DNA from: Dendrocalamus latiflorus
Lineage: Eukaryota > Streptophyta > Magnoliopsida > Poales > Poaceae
NCBI GenBank assembly: GCA_017311315.1
Contig: CM029644.1
Span: 31,391,606-31,455,605 of the forward strand
Direction of reading: 5' to 3'
Length of the DNA stretch: 64,000 nucleotides
Under the pieces are notes generated by a model. The model was not told where the DNA came from and did no database searches. It saw only the letters and a program-made list of their open reading frames with translations. Below are positions 54,834 to 64,000 of the stretch, piece after piece; the first letter of the stretch is position 1; every line of letters begins with the position of its first letter. A program made the position numbers and the translations under genes.

Positions 54834-55433
54834 TACCTTCACTTCTATCGTGTTGAGATTTTCATTACTGCTATTGATGCTATTACATCAGAAATGAACC
54901 ATTGGTTTAATAAAGTTTCTTCAAATTTACTAGTATGCATGTCTTGTCTTGATCCAAAAGACTCTTTTTCCAAGTTTGATGTAAATAAGCTTGTTCGACT
55001 TGTTGAAATTTATGCCGATGATTTCAACATAGTTGACCATTTGTTGTTAAGAAATCAGTTTCATACCTTTGTTCTCAATATCATGAGAAATGTAGAATTC
55101 CATGGATGTGGTGATATTGCAAAGCCAGCTCAAAAAATGGTTGAAATAGGAAAAAATAGAGCATTTCCATTAGTTTATCACCTCATTGAGCTAACACCGA
55201 TCCTTCCAGTGGCAACGGCATCGGTTGAAAGAGCTTTTTCGGCAATGAATATTATTAAGAAAAATTTGCACAACAGAGTAGCAAATGAGTGGTTCAGTGA
55301 CTTGATGATATGCTGTACTGAGTGAGAGATTTTTAGAAGCTTTGATGATGATGGAATCAGAAAACGCTTTCAAAGCATGAAATCTCGTAAAATACTATTG
55401 TCTCATAGATGTATTACTATTACTCAATCCTAG
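54834..55433 (+). pseudogene. hAT transposase, C-terminal fragment (ZMYM1-like type)
   Basis: The frame RVEIFITAIDAITSEMNHWF… ends in a hAT dimerisation block (LTPILPVATASVERAFSAMN, then NRVANEWFSDLMICC). A stop at 55323-55325 interrupts it; the expected family tail (EIFRSFDDDGIRKRFQSMK) continues in another frame, so a small frameshift lies near 55320. The N-terminal and catalytic parts are missing, so it is dead. The Harbinger MITE lies just upstream. Confidence 0.75.
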
Positions 55434-55719
55434 CTAGTAGCTAGTGGTATGTTTCATCTTTTTTTTAATATTTATAACTATTCACAATCGTAATTTTTTA
55501 TTTCATCGTCAAGTTTGCTAATTTTGGTGTACAGATAGCTGCTTACATATATTTACGGGCTTTGGGAGGCACATTATCCATTACCTAGGTACAATCTTCA
55601 ATTTATTTAGCATTTTTACTATATCCTTATTCTAATTATGTATGATTTTAGACTGTAAAAATATAGTTTGATTTATATTTAGTTTATTTATTTTTTGTTA
55701 GTCATGTCCCACTAGCTAC

Positions 55720-55752
55720 CCCCCCTAAAATTAGGTTCTGGGTTCGCCACTG
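55720..55752. repeat. Right terminal inverted repeat of the hAT element
   Basis: CCCCCCTAAAATTAGG then TTCTGGGTTCGCCACTG. The complement begins CAGTGGCGAACC, the terminus of this hAT group. The left end was not found, so the element is truncated. Confidence 0.65.
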
Positions 55753-56675
55753 TAGCATTTGTTAGCTTTTTCTGAGTCATTCAAGTAAAGAAATATAAAG
55801 AAAAAAGAAAAAGAAAATTACTTTATATCTTTACGGAAAATACAAAGGAAAAAGGGAAAAAAGTAAAAGAAAAATTATAGAAAACCAAAATTAAGAAGCC
55901 AATGCGTTCATTCCGGTTTCTAGCTTCTGAAAACTAAAAGCCAGAAGGTCAAGCCGGATTAAACGGAGCCTTAGTCTTTACATGCTCTAAAAGTGTTTCT
56001 TGCGTGACTCCGAAAGCTCAAAGTGAATTCTTGTTTCCAACATTCCTTAACCTAAAATGTCTTAGGCGCTATTTTTTTGAGCTGTGATTGATAGTTTTTT
56101 ATCGTGGGTGATGGTTTTTATTTGTGTTTTCCAAGACGATAATGACAATATATATATTTTTAAACTCCAAAGGTTATTTAGATAAACAGTTTTAAAAAAT
56201 CATCAAAAAACTAAAAATAACTAAAAACAAAAAGGCTATTTTGAGAAACAGGGGCCTAGTCCATCGTCAAGTCGGACCAACTTTGTTGGCGTTTGTCGGC
56301 CCCTGGTACCGGCTCATAAAACGAGCATTCATTGGGGACGGACAGGTGGGCCCTGGCGCGGCACGCTCTGATTCCTATCATGCCACGCCACGCTAGACGG
56401 ACACCTCCCCTCCGACTCGGGCAGGGTCACGGCTCCCACTCTTCCTCCTCTTCCCGGACGGACAACGATCTCTTCCGCTTCCTTCTCTGATATCGCTTCC
56501 CCTTCCCCACAAAACTCGCCTCCTCATCTCGTCTTCTTCTCCGATCAGAACGTACGAGACGAGACGCCCCCCTGATTCGGCGCGCGGTTTCGATTGGGCT
56601 CGCTCGACTCAGCCGGCAAGACTCGGATCTCGGCGGGGCTTGCGGTGCGTGATCCGGCGTCTGAACTCGCAAGCC
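55753..56675. other. Intergenic DNA and 5' UTR of the TRAF-type gene
   Basis: AT-rich to about 56270, including a possible hAT-type MITE at about 56067-56262 (GGCGCTATTTTTTTGAGC … GAAACAGGGGCC). From about 56330 it becomes GC/CT-rich and promoter or leader-like. I saw no clear TATA box. Confidence 0.4.
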
Positions 56676-56947
56676 ATGGCGGCCGCCGACTCCACCGATC
56701 CTGCCGTCGCCACCTCCACCTGCGCGCACTGGTAACCTTCCGATCTCTCCCCCGCGCCATTACTAACCTGTTCTTTGCTGCTGGTTTGCTTGCTACTAGC
56801 CATGTGTTTTATTGCTGGGTGCGTGGAGTGGAGGGATCGAATAGACTTCTTCTGTATATGTTTCAATTTCAAAGCAGCTGATGTTGGTTTTGAGCTGGGA
56901 GGTCAAAACATTGTTCTTTTGCGCATAACTGAGACATGGAACATAAA

Positions 56948-57034
<87 letters not shown>

Positions 57035-59061
57035 GTGTTAGGTCGAAATCATACATCAAGATGACGGAGGTATATCACAGTTACAGTTACTTAGGATAGT
57101 GTGAAATTATCGGCTTACAGCCAATGTGACATTCTATTTGGTTTTAGCGACTTCTTTACCCATGTTAGCTCCCAATGTGACCTTGCATAAAAGTGCATAT
57201 TAGCATAAAGAGCTCTTCTTTGACTATTTCTTGATATATTCATGCCAAAAGTTTATGCTGGGTCTTTAAAGATAAAGTCGCTGTTAGTCCAATTATTTCC
57301 TTGTCTGCTGAGTCCTGAGGAGAGCAAGTAAGAATGTAATATAGGATTAGGATTGTGGATTGCTGTATGTTATATTTATACACACTGCTTTGTTAATTTG
57401 TCTCGCCAGTTTAGTTTGTATATTTTAGGCATAGTTTCTGATTATCTGTACAAACTGGCACATAGTAGCTTTGCTTTGGCCTTCATCTAATTTTCTAACA
57501 ATCAGTCACATGTACATCACCCCGTCAAATTTTTATCCAATTGATGACTTCTTATATATGTAGTAGTATGATTAGCATAGTGTTTGGGAACATGTTTTCT
57601 GGATGTGGATTATTAACTATAGTTCTCTGCAAATTCTTCAGTCAAAGAGAAATTCCATCTTCAAACATTGCATTGCATTCTGCACACTGTGCTCGCAACC
57701 TTCAAAAGTGTGAACATTGCGGAGATATGGTTCCAAGGAAGCATATGGATGAACACTACGATGAAAACCATGCTCCGGTATGTTTCCAAATTTCGATTGC
57801 ATCCAAAATGTATTGTTTTGAGTTTCCAAGTATTTTCATTGTCACCGTGTTCTTTCTATAGTCCGCGATGCTGCCAATTCGAGAAATTACATAAAATAAA
57901 CACGTAAACCTGCATCACTGTTCAATTCCTTCCAACCTAATATAACTGCACCATTACAGAAACACATATTTAGAACCGGTATGACAGCAAAAGAGACAAT
58001 GATTTAGCCATCATGTTTCTTCTTATGCTTGCAATGGACAACATTCTTTTCTGTAACCACTGAGTAAACGTGGATAATTGAAAGAGATGGCATTAGATGC
58101 ACACCTTCCTCGCTTTCATTATCTCTGTTTTACTAATCTAAGTTGAAGCACCACTAATCATGACAAACACAGGTGAATTGCTCACTATGCAAAAGCACCG
58201 TAGAACGTGAGCTATGGGGTCTTCATAAAGGCATACAATGCCCACAAAGGATGCTTGCATGCCAATATTGTGAGTTTGAACTGCCTGCAGTTGATCTTTT
58301 TGAGCATCAGGTATAAATTTGTTTCTCATCTTAAGCTATTACTCTGAAAAGTAAACGATTATTCAAATGTTTTTTAGAAACATACAGTTATTCAAATACA
58401 GTCCATCTTTGTTCTAATTATATTAGTTATATGATACAGGATGTGTGTGGGAATCGAACAGAATATTGCCAACCTTGCAGGAAGTACATCAGACTCCGGG
58501 AATGGATTGGACACGAAATCCAGTTCCATGCAAACACAAATGTTGCTGCAGAATCTTCAAGGTAAAAGCATGGGAACCTTCTAAATGATGCATGCTATTT
58601 ATTTAAGGTTAACATGATTCAATCTATCTTTCAGTCAGATTAGTGCTGTTTACCCTTTTAATTGTAGTTTTCAACAAAATAAGTCAGTGCTGTTTACTTA
58701 AAGAATCACTGCATATACGATGCTTGGTCAGACGACAGCCAGTCCAGCGTGCTGTAACAAGCTATTAGCGTAGCAACTAATAAATATATTGTTCGGCAAA
58801 TTAAGCTTACCTTGTGATAATTCAAATTTCAGTGACAGAACCATGCTGGAAAAAGAAGAGGGTGCTGCAGCAGAACAGCCAGTACGACCTGCTTCAAATT
58901 TCAGTGACGGAACCATGCTGGAAAAAGAAGAGCATGCTCCAGCAGCAGAACAGCAAGTACAACCCGTTCATGGTTCACAACGCAAGCAACTGCTCTTCAC
59001 AATTGCAATAACTGCAATTGCAATTCTGATTGGATCAATTCTGTTTCAAAAGAAGGGATGA
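56676..59061 (+). CDS. TRAF-type zinc-finger protein with C-terminal membrane anchor
   Basis: Exons 56676-56731, 57642-57777, 58173-58310, 58440-58561 and 58833-59061 join in frame to 681 nt (226 aa). After an Ala-rich start, repeated Cys/His fingers follow: CAHCQREIPSSNIALHSAHC, CEHCGDMVPRKHMDEHYDEN, CSLCKSTVERELWGLHKGIQ, CQYCEFELPAVDLFEHQ and CQPCRKYIRLREWIGHE. This matches TRAF-type/XAF1-like finger proteins, which often act as adaptors in stress or immune signalling. The plant function is not established here. A duplicated acidic segment (SDRTMLEKEE, SDGTMLEKEE) precedes a tail-anchor-like helix (LLFTIAITAIAILIGSILFQ). The ATG context is AGCCATGG. Intron 1 holds a long AAT/ATT microsatellite. 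The 3' end faces the glycosylase gene. Confidence 0.85.
56948..57034. repeat. (AAT)n(ATT)n palindromic microsatellite
   Basis: About 17 AAT units followed directly by about 12 ATT units in intron 1 of the TRAF-type gene. The two halves are complementary and could extrude a hairpin. Confidence 0.9.
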
Positions 59062-59630
59062 GAATGCCCGAGTCCAGGAGTCCAGTCTTTTGATGTATAA
59101 ATTCCTTCATAACTATGGACAGGGCTTATTCATTGAGAGTACAGCTTAAAGTACAACATTGTAGAAATGACCTGATCGATATATTTACTGCTACTTTTAA
59201 TATCTTGTAAGGGTTCGCAGCCATCCTTTTTCTCGGTTGCAGCCAACCGATGTTCACGATGGCTGTTGATCTGTTTGTCACCGAATTGCTGCTTTTCTCA
59301 TCATTACCATTTTGACAAAATCTGTTTTTTTATGCAAGACGTGTAAAATCCGCCAGCGAAACATTAGAAACAGCCGGAAACACAAGCATGAAAATGCTAT
59401 CAACTCGGAAACTTTTGAGGACTCTTACGGACATCTTGAGAGCCCTCATCCAGGAGAAATAGACGCCAAATTTTCTGTTTAACACTAACAGTTAACGATA
59501 AATCACACCAATAAATAATATTAGAACAATCAACAACTACAACAATCACAAAAGAAACATCTAGGTTATTGTAAGATGATCATGGCATGATCCTGTTTTT
59601 AACAGGAGATCCCCACGCCTGAATTGCTAA
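59062..59630. other. 3' UTRs between convergent genes
   Basis: Holds the 3' ends of the TRAF-type gene (+) and the glycosylase gene (-). No other feature was recognised. Confidence 0.5.
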
Positions 59631-61655
59631 CTATCCGGCGGTTACTTTCTTCAAGTTGCTTGCAGTAAATAGCTTGTAGTTGGATGGTTCCATCTCACTG
59701 ATTTTCCCAAATTTCTTGTTGTAGAAGTCCCATAACTCGAACCTGTTTCAGATCAAGATGTCAATGGATGGTATCAGCATGTCAGACACGTGTGAACCTC
59801 CTCCCTAAATACCACGAGTATCAGAAAAAGACGTACCAGTGTGCCAAGAACTGAAATGGCGCATACTTGCCGTAGATTTTATGCAATTCCTCATGAACAG
59901 AATTGATGGTACTTGCTCTTTTATGAATCTGCAGTAAATTTCAGACATACATGACATACTGAAAGTCTGAAACCCATCAACTTTGAAATCTCGACACAAG
60001 GTCCCGGGGGAACAAAATACCTGCTTTAAATGCCTAATTGTCTCAGTATCAGCTGGGATCGTGTGGAAAAATCCCATACACATGAGCACATTGGCGCGAG
60101 TAAAAGGGCCAAATCCAGAGATAGTGGATAACTCTTCGTTCAGTCTCTCGTAGGTGGATGGAACAGTAGATAGCCCATTTATGGCTGGTTCAGACATTTT
60201 GCGTATTTCTTCAAGTTTTGGTAGGCATACCTTTCCTTCTACAATGCTGCGTGCAAGCATTACAATTCTCCTTGCTCGATATCCAAGATTACAACGCTTC
60301 GCTAAAAAGCCCTCATCAAGGTTTGCCAATTCTTCTGGGGTAGGGAAATCTCCAATACAATCTTCAAAGCAAGGAGCATTGTTCAAGCTAAGCTCTGAAG
60401 GATCCAAGGAGTCACATGTGCTTCTTGTTTCAACTGAGGGCAAGCTAGACAAACTTTCATCTGTTTCCAAATGCGTCATGTCATTGCGAGTAACAGTTGC
60501 TACTCTTGGATACTCCGAGCACTCCAACTTAGCAAATTTTGTTTCTAGCTTGACACGGACACTACGCTTGTTGCTGCGCTTCCTTTTACATTCCCTAATT
60601 GGAGGTGTCCCTGACAGAAAATCTTCAGTACCAGATGAACATTTCAGCTCCAACTGAAGCTCGCATAGTGCAGTCGCCATTGACAAGGTTCTTGTCCATC
60701 TGTGGTTAAATAGCATAGCTGTATAAGATGTCTTCCAAATGGGGTTAAAAATACCATTACAACAATACACATTTGATGCGCCCTCATTTCATCATTGTTC
60801 TTTATTATTGCTCAACAGTTCAACTATACTCAGTTGCAAAGCTGATGCTGCGCTTTGTTTTTGAACTCTTACAATAGTCTTCATTTATCGAAGCGATGTT
60901 CCCAACACGGCAACTATGTATTGTGATTTGTGAAGCAAACATGAAGCTAACCCAGTTCGTGTCAACTGGAGAAGCACGGTCCAAATTAGTGAATGTATTA
61001 TCATTTATCATTGTAGAGAATGTCTCGTCTAATCATCAGTACGCATGAATAGCACGGTAAGGCAAAGGGGGAACCGGAAACAAGACTCAACTGGCAATTG
61101 CAGAGGAGGATGCACTTGACCATGTCCTCAAACAGCGTGGGCGAGCGAAAGATGCGCCCGAACCCCGCCTCCCTCGCGGCGGCGTGCATCGCCTGGAACT
61201 CCCCCACCACCCTGCCGTCCTCCTCCGACAACCGCAGCATCCGCCGCACTTGTTCCTGCCAACCAAACCAAGAACAATCGGCAAACGCGAACCACCTCTT
61301 CTCTTGGAAAAAAACCATTAATTACACCATGATAAGCGCTTACGAGGATGGAACGCTGGTCGAGCGGGGAGAGGGCGTCGGCGCCGAGGACGGAGACGAG
61401 GAGGGCGTCGGAGGGGCGCGCGGGGTGGCGGGAGACGCGGGTCAGGAGGGAGGCGGAACGGTCGGAGGCGAGGCGGAGCGGGCGGAGGAGCGCGCGGGAG
61501 GCGGGGTCCCAGCGGTTGGGCGCCATCATGAACAGCCCGTGGCTGCACACGGCCGCCTCCAGATCGAACGGCGCCCCACCAGAGGAGGCGGCGCCAAGCG
61601 GGAGCTCCAACTCCACGCGGGGCTGCGCCGAGGGGTCTCCTTTCGGGGTCGGCAT
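59631..61655 (-). CDS. HhH-GPD superfamily DNA glycosylase (base excision repair)
   Basis: Minus-strand exons 61655-61344, 61255-61092, 60699-60021, 59928-59837 and 59742-59631 join in frame to 1359 nt (452 aa). Junctions are GT-AG with consistent phases; the exon 2/3 join gives the family phrase CNCQWTRTLSMATALCELQ. Near residues 348-385 is the helix-hairpin-helix (TISGFGPFTRANVLMCMGFF) followed by IPADTETIRHL, whose Asp (about 376) fits the GPD catalytic position. Where bifunctional OGG1-type enzymes carry Lys after the hairpin Gly there is Phe. I infer a monofunctional, AlkA-like glycosylase that excises a damaged base without a lyase step. A charged linker (about 170-260) splits the domain. 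The substrate is unknown. ATG 61655 (MPTPKGDPSAQP) is the first in-frame start in a GC-rich first exon. Confidence 0.85.
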
Positions 61656-61915
61656 GGCCGTATTTTGGGCGCCGGGGAGCAGGCGGGCGGTGGGAATTGG
61701 GGTTTGGGAGTGATCGAGCCGGCAACGGGCGGCTCGCCGGTCGGGCGCTCAGCTCACCACTTCTCTGGCGGTCTGGCCAGCCGTTGACTAGGGAATCGAT
61801 TGGGTAATGTGCCGCTTTATGATGGGTTTGGTTAGCCGTTGAAGCCTGGCTGTTTGGAGAGCTAGCGGTTTTGTGTTTGGAGATTGGGTTTGATTGGTTT
61901 AAGGGTGCGTTTGGA

Positions 61916-62189
61916 GAGAAAATTGCTATAATAGGACCTCAAACAACGTGTTTCGCTATAATAGGATTTCTAATGTTGACATCGCTAAAATGACACCCGA
62001 AATATTGGCTTCTCGTAATACATGACATTTGGCTAATGTTTCGAAATACCCGAACATTGGAATTAAAAGAGCCAAATGTCATGTATTACGAGAAGCCAAT
62101 ATTTCAGGTGTCATTTTAGCGATGTCAACGTTAGAAGTCATATTATAGCGAAACACGTTGTTTGAGAGTCCCATTATAGCAATTTTCTC
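61916..62189. mobile_element. Mutator-type MITE with long inverted repeats
   Basis: A 274-bp element with inverted repeats of about 118 bp (starting GAGAAAATTGCTATAATAGG) matching at over 90% of positions. It is flanked by a perfect 9-bp duplication GCGTTTGGA (61907-61915 and 62190-62198). Long TIRs and a 9-bp duplication define a MULE-derived element. No coding capacity. It lies about 260 bp upstream of the glycosylase ATG, in its probable promoter region. Confidence 0.9.
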
Positions 62190-62198
62190 GCGTTTGGA

Positions 62199-64000
62199 TG
62201 GGGCCAAACTGGTTATACCAAAAAATTGGTATGCTCATGCTTTTGGCGTTTGTTTGGATGTGCTCCTTAAGTTGGCTCATTCTGACATAACCTTGGCACA
62301 CCCATTAGCTTTTCATCCAAAAACCCAACACAACTCGGGCACTCAAATCTTGCGCCAAAAATTTGGCTCGCCCCTATGTAAGCTCCCATTGCTGCGTATA
62401 ATCCCATGCGCCTTCCCTTCCAGCCTCTGTTATCCTCACAGCCAAACGCCCCTCCACCGAATTGAGCACCGAAACTTGCAGCTACCACCAACTGGTAGGG
62501 CTCCTCTCCTCCTTCCCCGATCGCCGAGGTGCCAGCTCCCATATATCCAGAGAGCTCGAGCTCCTCCCCATCCACAATTCAGTAAGCCTCACATCCGCAA
62601 CATTGCTATCTGCAAAGGATTGCTTTAGATCTATGGCCTCCCCTCTCCTCATACTATGTACATGATGAATTCAAGTCCTGCTTGCTGTTTATGCCATTGG
62701 CAACCAAAGAACCCCTGTGATTGGGGCCTGTAAGCAAGGTGTTGCTTGACAAAGCTAATTCGTGGTTAGTTTTTGGTCGGTGCACACATCTTGCTTTGAG
62801 ATGGTGGCTTGTAGGATTTTGCACCTATATGTTTCTGACATGGTCATCTAGATGCCTTGGTGATGTTCCCTTGTTTTCATTTTTTTGTCTGAAAGGAAAA
62901 TTTCAAGCAGTAAGATTTTGCACCTATTGTTCAACGATTATTTGGGGTTAACTAAATGCACAAAAACTAGCCGTTGGAGTTTAGTACGATACTACTGCTC
63001 AGCGGTAGTACCACTCGGATCATGCAATATTACCAATTTTCAGGGCAGGAAAAACTCCCAAAAACATGCTCTCTGAAAAAAGATGCCGTGATGTAAAAAT
63101 CGGACATGCCAAACTACGGTGCGGTAGTACTGCACTCAGGGGCTGGTGTACCACTCAAATAATGCGGTACTACCGTTTTTTAATTTCAACACAAACGACA
63201 CTCGGAAAAACGATCATAACTTTTTACTCTGATGTCGGAATTAAGTGATATTAGATTCTATGGAAAACTTATTCAGATGGCTACACAACCTATCTATTTG
63301 CATGATGTAAAATACATTAGATCAGTACATAATGCATAAGAAATAAAAAGTTACTACCATGGTCTAAATCCAAAGAAATAGCAACAAACAATCTCAGATC
63401 ATGCCAAGGTATAATGCTTGACCTCTAATAATTTACAAAATATATTTACAAAGTATAATCACATGTTATAAGTATTAGATCCATGAGTTTTAACTATTTG
63501 TAAAACATATTCGCAAACAATAGCATCATGACATAGAGAGTTAGAGTAAGTATGATTGAGTTATCAACACATGACGAGACTTAATCTACTAGACAAGATC
63601 TCTCTTAATAGTATGGTAAACTTTTACTAGCAATCCAGTTTTTCAACCAAATACCAAGACCAATAAAAGATTAGGAACATAATCTTAGCCCTAGCTAGTT
63701 AATGAGCATTCTCTTGAAGCTTGATAATGCACATCTTCACTTCATGTTTGGATCATTGTCTTAAATCTTCATGCATACTCTTCTTAAATCTTGACTTGAC
63801 GATCATCGACTCATGGTGCCATCCAAAGTCTCCATCATCATGAAACATAACCTATTCATCCAACTCATGAAAAAAGTTAGTCCTATGATATGATTATTAT
63901 TAATTACCAAATTATACCATTAATTCATAATGGCGGGTCTAGATTCTTCATTCTTTTCTTTTTTGGTGGTTGATGATAACCTCCACAATTGTAAATAAAT
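62199..64000. other. Intergenic to the window end
   Basis: A C-rich leader-like block at about 62400-62590 ends in a donor-like CA|GTAAGC (62579-62586). It might be a first, untranslated exon of a plus-strand gene beyond the window, but nothing coding follows. At 62995-63180 degenerate GCGGTAGTACC / GGTACTACCG phrases occur (see findings). From 63250 the sequence is AT-rich without features. Confidence 0.35.

Noticed and set aside
61098..61787. 229-codon plus-strand ORF at the glycosylase 5' end
   Set aside because: Antisense to GC-rich exons 1-2 of the glycosylase; Gly/Arg/Glu-rich and without motifs.
1..64000. CRISPR arrays, bacterial operons, riboswitches
   Set aside because: None seen; the window is plant nuclear DNA. 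Regular repeats here are microsatellites, minisatellites or transposon ends.

Overview
The window is nuclear DNA from a flowering plant, almost certainly a grass (Poaceae). Its genes are split by many short GT-AG introns, first exons are very GC-rich, spaces between genes are AT-rich, and there are many MITEs, a TRIM, Helitron-like pieces and nested LTR retrotransposons. I cannot name the species from sequence alone.

Five host genes are visible. (1) 812-1020 (+): last exon of an unrecognised gene running in from the left. (2) 4859-15275 (+): a complete SEC31 gene, the outer COPII coat subunit. I place 22 exons that join without a frame break into 1136 codons plus stop. (3) 26644-28215 (+): a single-exon GT61 (DUF563) Golgi glycosyltransferase of 523 aa, the family that decorates grass xylan. 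(4) 56676-59061 (+): a five-exon TRAF-type zinc-finger protein of 226 aa with a C-terminal membrane anchor. (5) 59631-61655 (-): a five-exon HhH-GPD DNA glycosylase of 452 aa, convergent with gene 4.

Most of the rest is mobile DNA. At 28521-47285 a Copia element with 130-bp LTRs sits about 300 bp downstream of the GT61 gene. Its gag is split by a 13.6-kb Tekay/Del-type chromovirus (Gypsy, 29955-43563) with 3.88-kb LTRs that are almost identical and an intact 1487-aa Gag-Pol. Both insertions have perfect 5-bp target duplications, and LTR divergence agrees with the nesting order. A related solo LTR lies at 50233-53391. A 698-bp TRIM (18658-19355) interrupts a 54-bp tandem repeat. A 503-bp Helitron-like element (25609-26111) interrupts a tandem repeat of about 140 bp. 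Several foldback or MITE elements, a decayed hAT transposase, a CACTA-like element and a LINE 3' fragment are also present.

The most interesting signal is inside the long Tekay LTRs. The full element and the diverged solo LTR share a TATA box, a short first exon, and two acidic, stop-free exon-like blocks. The blocks are joined in the same phase by a predicted GC-AG intron of 1.2-1.4 kb and are followed by a stop and a poly(A)-like signal. This looks like a spliced leader or a small LTR-encoded reading frame. I found no in-frame AUG, so its coding status is open. Other leads are a duplicated in-frame splice acceptor in the TRAF-type gene, splice-acceptor-like sites directly before the ATGs of the Gypsy upstream ORF and gag, and a CAG-to-TAG bias in the Copia nonsense mutations.
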